Source: Pseudomonadota bacterium
GTDB taxonomy: Bacteria; Myxococcota_A; UBA796; GCA-2862545
Length of the DNA: 64,000 bases
Assembly (NCBI GenBank): GCA_023954855.1
Contig: JAGSGY010000012.1
Location: forward strand, 35,663-99,662
Direction of reading: 5' to 3'
This document shows positions 20,896 to 30,022 of this stretch, piece after piece; the stretch's first letter is position 1; the number at the start of each line of letters is the position of its first letter. The translations under genes and the position numbers were made by a program. The notes beneath the pieces are model-generated. The model was given only the letters and a program-made list of their open reading frames with translations, did no database searches and was not told the origin of the DNA.

Positions 20896-21498
20896 CTAGT
20901 TGTCGTCCTCTTTGCTGATACCGACCGTCGTGGTGTAGCTGAACGTCACCTGATCTCCCGCCTGCGTGGCCTGGTACCAGTCAAACCAGAAGTTGCCATG
21001 CTGCCACTGGATACGGTTGGTGCCCGCGTGAAAGCCCATGCGCCGGACCTGTCCCGCAAAGGGTCGCGCGGGGTCGTTGCACATGCTCAGGTCACCGGAG
21101 ACCACCTCGTGAAGCACGTCGAAGGTGAAGGCGCAGCCTGGGCAGTTGGCGACTTCCGAGGGGGTGCCCGTCAGGCTGATCGACACCTGACACGGGGGCG
21201 GATCGGTATCGCCCACCTCTGGAGGACCATCGATGTACTCGATGATGTTGAGAGTGCCAACGAGGGAGGTGTATGGGCCGCCGATCGGTGACAAGCTCCA
21301 CGTACCCTGCTCGATGAGCTGGACGGTGTGCTCGGGCTCTTCGTTGAGCGCGACCTCGCTGGTGTCCACCGGAAATGGGTCCGTGTCCTCGACAACTGCG
21401 GACGACGTGTCGACCGGAACACCAATGTCGGTGTCGGCGACCTCGCCAGCGCAGGCTGTCAGAGCCAGTAGCCATGGCGCCCATGCGCGCAGAACCAT
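20896..21498 (-). CDS. Asp/Thr-linker lipoprotein of unknown function
   Basis: Lipoprotein of 200 aa and first gene of the envelope redox operon. ATG at 21498 has AGGAGG 4 nt upstream; a longer open frame upstream is not coding. The lipobox is ALTAC near residue 16, followed by an Asp/Thr/Val-rich linker of about 40 residues. The folded part holds Cys in a PPPCQV segment, in NCPGCAF and in SMCND, which may form disulfides. The last third looks beta-rich. No family was recognised. It diverges from the MopE/beta-helix gene at 21700, with 201 bp between the two starts. Confidence 0.75.
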   Translation of the reverse strand: MVLRAWAPWLLALTACAGEVADTDIGVPVDTSSAVVEDTDPFPVDTSEVALNEEPEHTVQLIEQGTWSLSPIGGPYTSLVGTLNIIEYIDGPPEVGDTDPPPCQVSISLTGTPSEVANCPGCAFTFDVLHEVVSGDLSMCNDPARPFAGQVRRMGFHAGTNRIQWQHGNFWFDWYQATQAGDQVTFSYTTTVGISKEDDN

Positions 21499-21699
21499 CC
21501 ACCCTCCTGGCCGGAGCATACCCGTCAACATCGCCCACAGTGCAACAATACGCGACACCCCATGTGCCGAGATGGCGCACTGGCTGGGGACGAAGGTGCG
21601 ATCTGCGAAGCCCAAGCGGAACCGGTCGCCGCAACGGGGCGCGAGGGGCGCGCGGTCCATGCTACCGTTCTGGCGGGCCCGTACGCCCACAGGAGACGC

Positions 21700-23790
21700 A
21701 TGCGCGCAGTTTCGGTCTTGGCCCTTGGCCTGACAAGCATCGCCCTCATGGGCTGCAACGGCGGCCCCGAAGGCCCCCCAACCCTGAGCATCTCGGCGTC
21801 CGAACTCGAGTTTGGCGACGTGCCAGTGCAGACGAGTGCCGAGCAGACCTTCACGGTCACGAACACCGGCGCCGAGGAATTCGAGGTGCTCTCGGTCAGT
21901 CTCGTGGCCGGCGACTTCGATCTTTGGGAAGTCACCCGCGACGGCCCGTCGGTGCTGACGTTCGACGACACGCTGACCGTCTCGGTCACGTTCTCGCCCG
22001 ATGCTGAAGTCGACGAGATCGGACAAGTGCAAGTGCGCACCGACGTCGCCGGCTCCGACTTCGTGGACCTGACGGCCACCGGTTCTCCGGGCACGCAAGA
22101 CGAGGACGAAGACGGCTACAGCCCCGCAGATGGCGACTGCGACGACAGCCGCGATGACGTGTATCCCGGAGCGAATGAGCTCTGTGACGGCCGCGACAAC
22201 GACTGCGACGACAGTGTCCCTTCCAATGAGCAGGACAGCGACTCCGACGGCTTTCGCGTCTGCGAGGACGACTGCGACGACGGCGACGCCAACGTCTACC
22301 CGGGCGCACCTGAGATCTGCGACGACAAGGACAGCGACTGCGACACGATCAACTCGGACCGCACCGACCGCGACGGCGACGGCCAGACGGTGTGCGACGG
22401 CGACTGCGACGACGACGAGATCCTCGCCTATGACGGTGCCGCTGAGGTCTGCGATGACCTGGTCGACAACGACTGCGATGGCCTGATCGACATCATCGAC
22501 GAGGACAACGACGGCCACTCACTGTGTGGCGTCGCCGGCGACTGCGACGACCAGAACTCCACCATTCATCCCGTCCTGGTCGACGGAAGCGGTGTGGCAC
22601 CTGGCGACGGAACCGAGCTGACGCCCTACGTCGATCTCGACGATGCCATCGCCAACGTGGTCGCCACTTGTCCCCAGATCTACGTCGCCGCCGGCACGTA
22701 CGAAGTCTCCTCGTCGGTCACGACGGGCACCTTCTCGATCCTCGGCGCTGGCGTGGGCAGCACGATCCTCGATGCTCCCGACGACGACCGCCACTTCACC
22801 ATCTCCGGGGGCGCGGACGTCACGCTCTCCGACGTGACGATCTCTGGTGGAGCTCCACTCTCAGGAGACGGCGGTGCGATCGACGTGAACGCGGCGACGC
22901 TGCGACTGGTCGACAGCGAGGTCCGCGACAACGTCGCTCCCAGCGATGGCGGCGCGGTGGTCGTCTCGAACGGCACCCTCACCGTCGACTCGACCCGGTT
23001 CACGCTGAACACCGCGGGCGACGACGGCGGCGCGGTCGCGCTGTTCTCGTCGACGATGGTCGGCATGGACGACACCTACACCAACAACGATGCCCGCGAC
23101 GGCGGCGCGATTCTCGCCTCGTCCTCGGACATCTCGTTGACCGACTCGACAGTGGCTGGGAACTCGGCCGCTCGCCAGGGCGGAGGCCTAAACGTGCTCG
23201 GAGCCACCCAAGCGTCGATCCTGCGCGCACGCATCGCCCAGAACACCGCGACCACCGGTGGTGGTGGTGTGTCGATGGTCAACGCGAGCGCCGGCTCGAT
23301 CCTCAACTCCCTGGTCCAAGACAACGCCGGCGGAACTGCGGGTGGCGGCATTCTCATCTCGGGTACCTCGGGCATTGAGGTCCGCAACAACACCGTGGTG
23401 GCCAATGATGCGGCAAGCGGCGGCGGCGGCATCGCCGTGCTCAACGGCACGTCCCAGACGACCGTTCACATGAACATCGTCATGGCGAACGGCGGCACCT
23501 CCGGCCTCGAGGTCAGTGGCACCACGAACGCCAGCTTCAACACGGCGTGGCAGAACACCGGCGTTCCCGCCACCGAGTTCGCAGGCGCGACCGACGGCGT
23601 GAACAACAACGTCGTGCGCAACCCCGACTTCACTGCGTTCACCGACAACGCCAACCCTGCGGACGACGACTTCTCGCTCGCGACGAACTCCCCTGAAATC
23701 AACAGCGGCAATCCCGACTCATCCTACGATGACGCCGACAGCTCGACCAACGACCGAGGCCACACGGGTGGCCCCCAGGCCACTCCATGA
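21700..23790 (+). CDS. Surface lipoprotein: HYDIN-like, MopE repeats and beta-helix
   Basis: Large exported lipoprotein of 696 aa. It has lipobox ALMGC near residue 19, then an ASPM/SPD-2/Hydin-like Ig domain (about 30-130, with ELEFGDVPVQTSAEQTFTVT). Several MopE-type metal-binding repeats follow (about 134-290, units such as DGDCDD, NDCDD, SDCDT), then a right-handed parallel beta-helix (about 300-690) made of SGG-, NGG- and GGA-type rungs. MopE repeats bind calcium or copper; beta-helices in this setting are often adhesins or polysaccharide-binding or -lysing scaffolds. No catalytic motif is seen. ATG at 21700 has AGGAG 4 nt upstream. The next beta-helix gene follows by overlap (ATGA) or by 11 bp. 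Confidence 0.9.
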   Translation: MRAVSVLALGLTSIALMGCNGGPEGPPTLSISASELEFGDVPVQTSAEQTFTVTNTGAEEFEVLSVSLVAGDFDLWEVTRDGPSVLTFDDTLTVSVTFSPDAEVDEIGQVQVRTDVAGSDFVDLTATGSPGTQDEDEDGYSPADGDCDDSRDDVYPGANELCDGRDNDCDDSVPSNEQDSDSDGFRVCEDDCDDGDANVYPGAPEICDDKDSDCDTINSDRTDRDGDGQTVCDGDCDDDEILAYDGAAEVCDDLVDNDCDGLIDIIDEDNDGHSLCGVAGDCDDQNSTIHPVLVDGSGVAPGDGTELTPYVDLDDAIANVVATCPQIYVAAGTYEVSSSVTTGTFSILGAGVGSTILDAPDDDRHFTISGGADVTLSDVTISGGAPLSGDGGAIDVNAATLRLVDSEVRDNVAPSDGGAVVVSNGTLTVDSTRFTLNTAGDDGGAVALFSSTMVGMDDTYTNNDARDGGAILASSSDISLTDSTVAGNSAARQGGGLNVLGATQASILRARIAQNTATTGGGGVSMVNASAGSILNSLVQDNAGGTAGGGILISGTSGIEVRNNTVVANDAASGGGGIAVLNGTSQTTVHMNIVMANGGTSGLEVSGTTNASFNTAWQNTGVPATEFAGATDGVNNNVVRNPDFTAFTDNANPADDDFSLATNSPEINSGNPDSSYDDADSSTNDRGHTGGPQATP

Positions 23791-23801
23791 TGGAGCCCCT
23801 C

Positions 23802-25226
23802 ATGCGCACCCTCTTCTTGCTCGCTCTGCTTCCTGCTGCGGCCCATGCTGCGACCGTGAACATCAACCCCGGCGACGACATCATCACCCTCACCAGCTCC
23901 CTAGGGCCCGGTGACGAGGTGTTGATTGGCGCCGGCACCTACGACATCGAGGGCACGCTCGTGTGGTCGGGAGCGGGCACCGAGTCCGAGCCCATCGTCA
24001 TCAAGGCACAGGGGGGCGAGGCCATCATTCGCCAGACCGTGGGCTCGACCATCGTCCGCATCGAAGACGCTTCGTTCGTCGAGGTCCAAGGCCTCAAGTT
24101 CGAGACTACAGACGACATCTACGACGCCAACCGCGTCACCGGTATCGACGTCCAGAACTCGACGGATGTGACGCTCCGCAACAACCACCTTCGACATCTG
24201 GGCGGCACGGCAATCTACGTCGGCGGCAGCACGGGTGAGGCCTCCGAGCGGGTCACGATCGAGCACAACCACATCGAAGACATTCGCGATGGATCAGGCA
24301 TCTACTTGGGCTGCAACGACGTGGCCTGCACGGTCCACGAGGTGAGCGTTCAGAACAACTGGGTGCACGACGGCGGAACCGGAACCGGTATCTACCTCGC
24401 ACACGGCGCACAGGGCTGCTCCGTCGAGGACAACGTCGTCTACCAAATGGCCTCCTGGGGTCTGCAGACGCAGTCCACGAGCTTTGGCGACTCCAATGTC
24501 ATCGAGCGGAACGTGTTCTGGAGCGTCAGCGACGGTATTCGCGCGGCGGGGCCAAGCGAAGTTCGCAACAACCTCGTGTTCCTGACCGATGGCTACGGAA
24601 TTCGGGTCGAGAACAACAGCCGCGACGAGTTCTCGGACGTGCACGTCTCGCACAACACCGTGTACGGCACCGGGGACGATGGCATTCGTCTGGACAACTG
24701 GCTCGATCGCGAGGGAATGGTCCTAGCCAACAACGTGGTGGCCAACACCGCCGGCCGGGCCTTCGACGCCGACTTTGCCGAGGTCGCCGACCATGGCTTC
24801 ATCAGCGGCAACGTCTTCTCGGGCTTGGTCGAGAACCTCGAGGCCGGCACGGGTGCCTACATCCCGGGCGGAGGCGAGTCCGACTTCATGGACGCCGAAA
24901 ACTGGGACTTCTACCCCACCTCCGCATCGATTCTGCTGAGCGCAGCAGACCCCGCAGGCGACGCGTACATCCCCAGCGACGACTTCAACCTGGTGACTCG
25001 CGATGGCGGCGCACCTACGGTTGGCGCCTACGAGTGGGTCACCGAGGGCAACCCCGGTTGGGCCATTCGCGAAGCGTACAAGGAGCTCACGACCGTCGAC
25101 GTCAACGGCGAGGAAGTCGGCGGCTGCTGCAACAAGGATCCGGAAGCCGCCGAGGCCGGTCTGCTGATGCTGCCGCTGGTCCTGCTCGTGGGACTGCGCC
25201 GCCGCGAAGAAGACACCGAAGCCTAG
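23802..25226 (+). CDS. Right-handed beta-helix surface protein with MYXO-CTERM-like tail
   Basis: Exported protein of 474 aa. The signal peptide MRTLFLLALLPAAAHA is cleaved before ATVN. The body is a right-handed parallel beta-helix with repeated N-rich rungs (for example NNHLRHLGG, HNHIEDIRDGSG, NNWVHDGG), a fold of pectate-lyase-type and other carbohydrate-active proteins. The C-terminus has CC near residue 447, a hydrophobic helix (LLMLPLVLLVGL) and RRRE, a MYXO-CTERM-like sorting tail. The start at 23802 has GGAG 6 nt upstream; an ATG at 23787 overlapping the previous stop is also possible. The fold is clear; enzyme activity is not proven, as no catalytic residues could be assigned. Confidence 0.88.
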   Translation: MRTLFLLALLPAAAHAATVNINPGDDIITLTSSLGPGDEVLIGAGTYDIEGTLVWSGAGTESEPIVIKAQGGEAIIRQTVGSTIVRIEDASFVEVQGLKFETTDDIYDANRVTGIDVQNSTDVTLRNNHLRHLGGTAIYVGGSTGEASERVTIEHNHIEDIRDGSGIYLGCNDVACTVHEVSVQNNWVHDGGTGTGIYLAHGAQGCSVEDNVVYQMASWGLQTQSTSFGDSNVIERNVFWSVSDGIRAAGPSEVRNNLVFLTDGYGIRVENNSRDEFSDVHVSHNTVYGTGDDGIRLDNWLDREGMVLANNVVANTAGRAFDADFAEVADHGFISGNVFSGLVENLEAGTGAYIPGGGESDFMDAENWDFYPTSASILLSAADPAGDAYIPSDDFNLVTRDGGAPTVGAYEWVTEGNPGWAIREAYKELTTVDVNGEEVGGCCNKDPEAAEAGLLMLPLVLLVGLRRREEDTEA

Positions 25227-25338
25227 CCACCGTTCGCGGATGCGTGCGCCAAACCTACAAAAGCAGGCGCCCGCGGCCCGCGCGGTGTGCCTCACGAACC
25301 CGTTCGACGGTAGAATGCCGCCCAGTCAAGGAGTCCCC

Positions 25339-25725
25339 ATGCACCGTTTGCTCGCTGTCACCGCTACGCTAGGCCTCGCCGTTGGATGCGGTGGCGTTCG
25401 CTACGAAAAGGACATCGAGCCGACGTTCACCCGCTCCTGTGCCGCCGTCGAGTGCCACTTCGACGCCAGCTTCGAGAGCGGGCTGAACCTCTCGGAGGGC
25501 AACGGCTATGACGCGCTGGTCGGCGTGGCCGCGACGCAGTCGACCATGGTTCTCGTCGACCCCGAGAGTCCGGACACCTCCTACCTCTGGCACAAGCTGA
25601 ACGACACGCATGGTCCCCATGATGACAGTGCCGAGGCCACCGACTCCATGCCTCCGGTGGGCCCGCTCTCAGTCGACGATCTCGCCGCCATCGAGGACTG
25701 GATCCTGGCAGGCGCGCCAAAGTAG
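25339..25725 (+). CDS. Small cytochrome-like lipoprotein with CX4CH motif
   Basis: Lipoprotein of 128 aa, lipobox LAVGC (Cys17), ATG at 25339 with AAGGAG 5 nt upstream. It resembles the small monoheme proteins of the region: it begins after the lipid anchor with RYEKDIEPTFTRSCAAVECH, contains LWHKL and MPP near the end, and finishes with AAIEDWILAGAPK, the typical last helix of planctomycete-type cytochrome c domains. The heme-type motif is CAAVECH, that is C-x4-C-H instead of C-x2-C-H, so heme attachment is uncertain. It is probably involved in periplasmic electron transfer. It stands alone, 112 bp after the beta-helix gene. Confidence 0.78.
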   Translation: MHRLLAVTATLGLAVGCGGVRYEKDIEPTFTRSCAAVECHFDASFESGLNLSEGNGYDALVGVAATQSTMVLVDPESPDTSYLWHKLNDTHGPHDDSAEATDSMPPVGPLSVDDLAAIEDWILAGAPK

Positions 25726-25730
25726 AGCGC

Positions 25731-26027
25731 CTAGGCGACCGCCAGCGCTCCAACCAGTACCGCCAACACACTGGCGGCACCCAGAAGCGCACCCAGCGCT
25801 CCGACCCAGGCCGTCGCGACGAGATCAACGGTCGGCGGGAGTGCCGTCGGCGGAAGCGACTGCGTGTGCACCCGGTCCAGCACCATGGTGGGCGTGTCGG
25901 CCATCCACTGCGGCAGCACATCGCGAGGCACGGTGGTCTCGCCGCTTCCGGTCCAACGCGGGGGCGCGGGCTCGAGGGTACGCATCATGGCGAGGGGCTC
26001 TACGGGCTCGAGTGGATCGACCAGCAT
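25731..26027 (-). CDS. Small tail-anchored membrane protein, unknown
   Basis: Protein of 98 aa on the strand opposite to its neighbours. ATG at 26027 has AAGGAG 6 nt upstream, and the third codon positions are strongly GC-rich, which supports coding on this strand. The N-terminal two thirds are Pro-rich and polar; the C-terminus is a pair of hydrophobic stretches (about 70-98, rich in Ala, Gly, Leu and Val) that could anchor the protein with the N-terminus in the cytoplasm. No family was recognised. It ends 5 bp from the convergent cytochrome gene. Confidence 0.6.
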   Translation of the reverse strand: MLVDPLEPVEPLAMMRTLEPAPPRWTGSGETTVPRDVLPQWMADTPTMVLDRVHTQSLPPTALPPTVDLVATAWVGALGALLGAASVLAVLVGALAVA

Positions 26028-26154
26028 CGATGTCTCCTTCATACCCCAGATACGGACGCCGCCGACCCCCGATTCACGGCGGCGACGTCGTGAGACATCT
26101 GGCGACCGGACCGCGACATCCCGTGATGCCCAGCCGCACGGGGAAGAAGGCGGT

Positions 26155-27612
26155 ATGCTCCGGCCGATGACACGCGATGACTCGACGCTGTCGGCCGCTG
26201 ATCTGGTCGGACTGTTCTGCCTCGCAGCATTGCTGCAAGGGCTGCTGTACGGCTTCGTCCCGTTCCCTGGCGACTACGACCAGGCCTACTACCTCTCGGT
26301 CGCACAACACATCGTGGCCGGGGAGGGTGCTCGCATCGGCGCCGTGTGGAACCACACCTTCACGCCGGCAGAGCTGCCCCACGCCGCGGACGCTCACTGG
26401 ATGCCACTGCCCTCACGGGTGCTGGTGCTGGGAGAAGCCCTCTTTCCCGGCGGCTACCGCCTGATTGGCGCCTGCCTCGCGGGGTCGTGGGCTCCCCTCG
26501 CCGCGCTGCTCGGTCGCGAGCTCGGCCTCGACCGGCGCTGGGCCATTGGTGCTGGCGTCGCCGCCGCTGTCGGCGGAGGCTGGGCGGCTCGCATCGCAGC
26601 CCCCGACACCTATGGCCTCGTGGGGATGATTGGCGGCCTGGCTCTCCTCTTCGCGGCGCGAAAGAACACACTCGGCGTCGGCGTCATGGCCTTGTTGATG
26701 GCCCTAAGCCGCACCGACGGGGCCCTGTTCGGTCTGGCGTTGGCCCTCGCCATCCCCGGCGCCCGAGCCCTGGCCCCCATCGCCGGTGCCGCCCTGGGCG
26801 CGGCGGGCTGGACCTTGCGCAACCACCTGGTCTTTGGCGAGGCCTTCTGGCAGAGCCGCTCCGCCGCCACGGCCCACACCGACTACCTGGCTTGGGCCAG
26901 CGGTCAGAGCGCGCCTGCCCTCGGCGTCATCGATCGAATGGTCATGCTCCCCGCCCACGCCGTGGACGTGCTCGCGCATTGGCTCATGAGCGGCATGGTC
27001 GTAGGCACCGCACTCGCAGCGCTCGGCATGCTGGCGACCACGGAGAAGCCCTGGGTCCGCGCGGTGACCGCTTACTGGCTCCTGCTTCCCGTGGTGGCCA
27101 CGGTGCTCGCCCCCGCCGTCGCCTGGCATGGCACCGTCTTCCGTTCCACCACGGCCATCGCGCCTGCGCTCTGCGCGCTCGGAGCTCTCGGCGCACTGAA
27201 GCTAAACCGGGGTCTGGGTGAAGCCCGCGAGCTCCCCCCGGCGCTGATTCCAACGCTAAGCCTGGCGCTGTTCGCGCTGCTCTCGCTAGGCACCGGAGCC
27301 GCGGCCATCGCCCTGCAGGCCCGCGAACCAGACCCGTGTGCAGTGCTGGCAGACCTTCCGCCCGAGGAGCCCATCTTTGCCTACGACGCGCTCTACGTGG
27401 AGCAGCGCTGCCGCCGGCCGGCCGTCACCCTATTCAGCGAGACCTCTCCCGAAGAACGCGACGCACTGGCTGCGCGGTACGGCATTCGCCACGCCCTCAC
27501 CGCCCCCAGTGCTGAAACGCAAACCGGCGGCGTGCACCCCTCCGGCCCGCTCCAGGGCTGGATTCGCGGCGGAAGGCTGTCGAGCGCACCGGACACTCCC
27601 GCGCGTCGCTAA
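26155..27612 (+). CDS. Polytopic membrane protein, GT-C glycosyltransferase-like
   Basis: Inner-membrane protein of 485 aa with about ten or eleven hydrophobic helices in the N-terminal 400 residues and a soluble C-terminal part of about 80 residues. The first loop after helix 1 has GDYDQAYYLSVAQHI, which fits the acidic DxD-like loop of GT-C enzymes (ArnT, PMT and mannosyltransferase relatives), followed by FTPAELPHAADAHWMPLPS. Such enzymes transfer sugars from polyprenyl-phosphate donors in the periplasm. The family call rests on topology and this loop only. ATG at 26155 has AAGAAGG 4 nt upstream; ATG at 26167 is an alternative. It lies upstream of, and may be co-transcribed with, the cytochrome/dehydrogenase genes. 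Confidence 0.72.
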   Translation: MLRPMTRDDSTLSAADLVGLFCLAALLQGLLYGFVPFPGDYDQAYYLSVAQHIVAGEGARIGAVWNHTFTPAELPHAADAHWMPLPSRVLVLGEALFPGGYRLIGACLAGSWAPLAALLGRELGLDRRWAIGAGVAAAVGGGWAARIAAPDTYGLVGMIGGLALLFAARKNTLGVGVMALLMALSRTDGALFGLALALAIPGARALAPIAGAALGAAGWTLRNHLVFGEAFWQSRSAATAHTDYLAWASGQSAPALGVIDRMVMLPAHAVDVLAHWLMSGMVVGTALAALGMLATTEKPWVRAVTAYWLLLPVVATVLAPAVAWHGTVFRSTTAIAPALCALGALGALKLNRGLGEARELPPALIPTLSLALFALLSLGTGAAAIALQAREPDPCAVLADLPPEEPIFAYDALYVEQRCRRPAVTLFSETSPEERDALAARYGIRHALTAPSAETQTGGVHPSGPLQGWIRGGRLSSAPDTPARR

Positions 27613-27676
27613 GCTTTCACAGTTCATCGACGCGAACGGCGGGACAGGCGGCTACTTTGCGCCCTCTGGAGAGCCC

Positions 27677-28741
27677 ATGATTCGCGCCATCGCCCTGCTC
27701 ACGCTCATCGCCTGCACCGGTCCCGAGCCGACCGACGACCCGCCAGAGACGGGCGAGACCGGCGAGACTGGCGACACCGCTGTCGAGTCCCTGGCCTGCA
27801 CCAACTTCTCGGAGCCCGGCCTCGGCGAAGCCAACGAGCTTCCCACCCTGCTCTCCGAGACCGGCTGCGTCGAAGCCGACAACTGGACCACGGTCGACAC
27901 CCTTCTCCCCTACGACATCAACGCCCCGTTCTGGTCGGACAACGCGGTGAAGACCCGCTTCATCGCCGTGCCGACTGGTGGAACCATCGGCGTCTACGAC
28001 GACGGTGACTTTGAGTTTCCCAAGGGCACGACGCTGATGAAGCACTTCACCCTGAACGGCAGGAAGATCGAGACGCGTCTGTTCATCTTGCACAGCACGG
28101 GCATCTGGGGCGGCTACTCCTACGAATGGAACGATGCGCAGACCGATGCAACTCTCCTCGATGCCGCCAAGGAACGCGATGTCGACGGACAGGCGTGGAC
28201 CTACCCCTCCCGGGCCGACTGTCGCTTCTGCCACGCGGCAGCCGCGGGCGGCTCCCTGGGTCCCGAGATCGGGCAGATCAACAAGGACTACACCTACGCC
28301 GATGGCACGATGAACCAGATCGAGAAGTGGGCAGCCATGGGCTGGTTCACCGAAGATCCGGGCACGCCGACGAGCCTTGATGTCTACCCGAACCCGACGG
28401 ATACCTCCTCGGGCACAGTCGAAGAGCGCGCGCGCTCCTACCTGCACACCAACTGTTCGCAATGCCACCGCCCTGGCGGCGCATCGCACTTGCCCATGGA
28501 CTGGCGCATCTCGGCCCCGCTCGACAGCGCAACCTGTGACGCGGTGCCGAACAACCCCGGCACCATCACCGACGCCCGCATCCTCGCCCCTGGCGAGCCG
28601 GATCGCAGCGTGATGTACGTACGCACGGGCAACCTCGACTGGCGCATGCCGCCGGTCGGAAGCAATGTCATCGATACCCAGGGCCTGGCCCTCGTCGGCG
28701 AGTGGATCACGTCCATCAACGACTGCCCGACGGCGAACTAG
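27677..28741 (+). CDS. SO2930-type diheme c-type cytochrome lipoprotein (TIGR03806-like)
   Basis: Lipoprotein of 354 aa with lipobox TLIAC (near residue 11), a Thr/Glu/Gly-rich spacer, and two c-type heme motifs: CRFCH near residue 181 and CSQCH near 259. The block LLPYDINAPFWSDNAVKTRF followed by PKGTTLMKHF is the hallmark of the SO2930/HNE_0200 family, as is the end MPPVGSN. ATG at 27677 has GGAG 5 nt upstream. It should be a periplasmic diheme electron carrier. It is followed after 2 bp by a PQQ-type sugar dehydrogenase, so it is the obvious electron acceptor for that enzyme (inference from gene order). Confidence 0.9.
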   Translation: MIRAIALLTLIACTGPEPTDDPPETGETGETGDTAVESLACTNFSEPGLGEANELPTLLSETGCVEADNWTTVDTLLPYDINAPFWSDNAVKTRFIAVPTGGTIGVYDDGDFEFPKGTTLMKHFTLNGRKIETRLFILHSTGIWGGYSYEWNDAQTDATLLDAAKERDVDGQAWTYPSRADCRFCHAAAAGGSLGPEIGQINKDYTYADGTMNQIEKWAAMGWFTEDPGTPTSLDVYPNPTDTSSGTVEERARSYLHTNCSQCHRPGGASHLPMDWRISAPLDSATCDAVPNNPGTITDARILAPGEPDRSVMYVRTGNLDWRMPPVGSNVIDTQGLALVGEWITSINDCPTAN

Positions 28742-28743
28742 AC

Positions 28744-30015
28744 ATGCGCCGCCTCTCCCCCCTGCTGTTGCTCGCTAGCCTCGCCGCCTGCCCGGCGCAG
28801 GACGACCCCGTCGAAGACAGCCCCGTCGAGACCGACACGGATACCGACGCGGACTCAGATACCGACGCGGACGCCGATACCGACGCGGATTCGGACACCG
28901 ACACCGATGCGGACACCGACGCCGACTGCTCCACCACTCCGGTGAGCGGAACCGACATCACCTGGACCACCGTGATGTCCGGGCTGAGCGCCCCCACCTT
29001 CGTGACCCATGCAGGCGACGGCTCCGGCCGCCTGTTCGCGACGACCCAGGCCGGGACCATCGTTGAGCGCGCCGCGAACGGCACCACCCGCACCTACCTC
29101 GACATCCGCAGCATCGTGCGCGACGGCGGTGAGCGCGGGCTCTTGTCGATGGCCTTTCACCCGGACTTCGCGACCAACGGGCGGCTGTACGTCTACTACA
29201 CCGACAACGACAGCGACACCGTGGTCAGCGAGTTCACTGCGGCCACGCCGGCCACCTCACTGCCCCCCACGAGCTCAGAGCGCATCGTGCTCACCCAGAC
29301 CCAGCCGGCCTCCAACCACAACGGCGGCCAGATTGCGTTTGGCGACGATGGCTACTTGTACATCGGCCTCGGTGACGGTGGCGGTGCCGACGACACCTTC
29401 GCCAACGGCCAGCGCGAGAACACCTTCCTCGCGAAGATCCTGCGCATCGATGTGAACGCCGGCACGCCCTACAACGTGCCCTCCGACAACCCGTTCATCG
29501 GCGTGGGCAGTCATATGCCCGAGACCTGGGTGTGGGGACTGCGAAACCCCTGGCGCTTCAGCTTTGACCGCAGCACCGGCGAGCTCTACATCGGCGATGT
29601 CGGCCAGGACGACTACGAAGAAATCCACGTCGCTGAAGCCGGAGACAACCTCGGCTGGCCGATCATGGAAGGCGACCACTGCTTCAATGGTGCGAACTGC
29701 GACTCCACCGGCCTCACGCGGCCGATCTGGGAATACGCCCACACCTCTGGCGTCACGGCGGTGGTCGGAGGCTACGTCTACCGCGGCTGCGCGCTTCCCG
29801 ATCTCGACGGCATCTACTTCTTCTCGGATGCCCCCTACTCGGGCAGCAGCCCGCTCCGAACCCTTGACCTGTCTGGCGCGAGCGCTGTGCAGGGACCGAT
29901 CTGGCAGAGCAATGCCGGAGCCCTCATCGTCTCTTTCGGAGAAGACGAAGAGGGTGAGCTATACGTCGCTGATGCTGGCAGCAGCCGCATTCTCAAGATG
30001 ACTCCAGGAAACTAG
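28744..30015 (+). CDS. PQQ-dependent aldose sugar dehydrogenase-like lipoprotein (copy 1)
   Basis: Lipoprotein of 423 aa, lipobox SLAAC near residue 15, then an unusual linker of about 30 residues made almost only of Asp, Thr, Ala and Ser. The catalytic part is the six-bladed soluble glucose dehydrogenase (GDH-B) fold: APTFVTHAGDGSGRLF, GERGLLSMAFHPDF, NHNGGQIAFGDDGYLYIG with the active-site His, then GLRNPWRFSFDR and YIGDVGQD. Such enzymes oxidise aldoses with PQQ and pass electrons to cytochromes. PQQ biosynthesis genes are not in the window. It starts 2 bp after the diheme cytochrome stop with a weak ribosome site, so translation is probably coupled. Confidence 0.9.
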   Translation: MRRLSPLLLLASLAACPAQDDPVEDSPVETDTDTDADSDTDADADTDADSDTDTDADTDADCSTTPVSGTDITWTTVMSGLSAPTFVTHAGDGSGRLFATTQAGTIVERAANGTTRTYLDIRSIVRDGGERGLLSMAFHPDFATNGRLYVYYTDNDSDTVVSEFTAATPATSLPPTSSERIVLTQTQPASNHNGGQIAFGDDGYLYIGLGDGGGADDTFANGQRENTFLAKILRIDVNAGTPYNVPSDNPFIGVGSHMPETWVWGLRNPWRFSFDRSTGELYIGDVGQDDYEEIHVAEAGDNLGWPIMEGDHCFNGANCDSTGLTRPIWEYAHTSGVTAVVGGYVYRGCALPDLDGIYFFSDAPYSGSSPLRTLDLSGASAVQGPIWQSNAGALIVSFGEDEEGELYVADAGSSRILKMTPGN

Positions 30016-30022
30016 AGGCCCC

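Noticed and set aside
20896..22518. Very long minus-strand open frame upstream of the lipoprotein at 21498
   Set aside because: Its 5' half is the antisense of the MopE repeats; the repeated Asp codons give Val/Ala/Ile-rich translation. A good ribosome site and lipobox place the true start at 21498.
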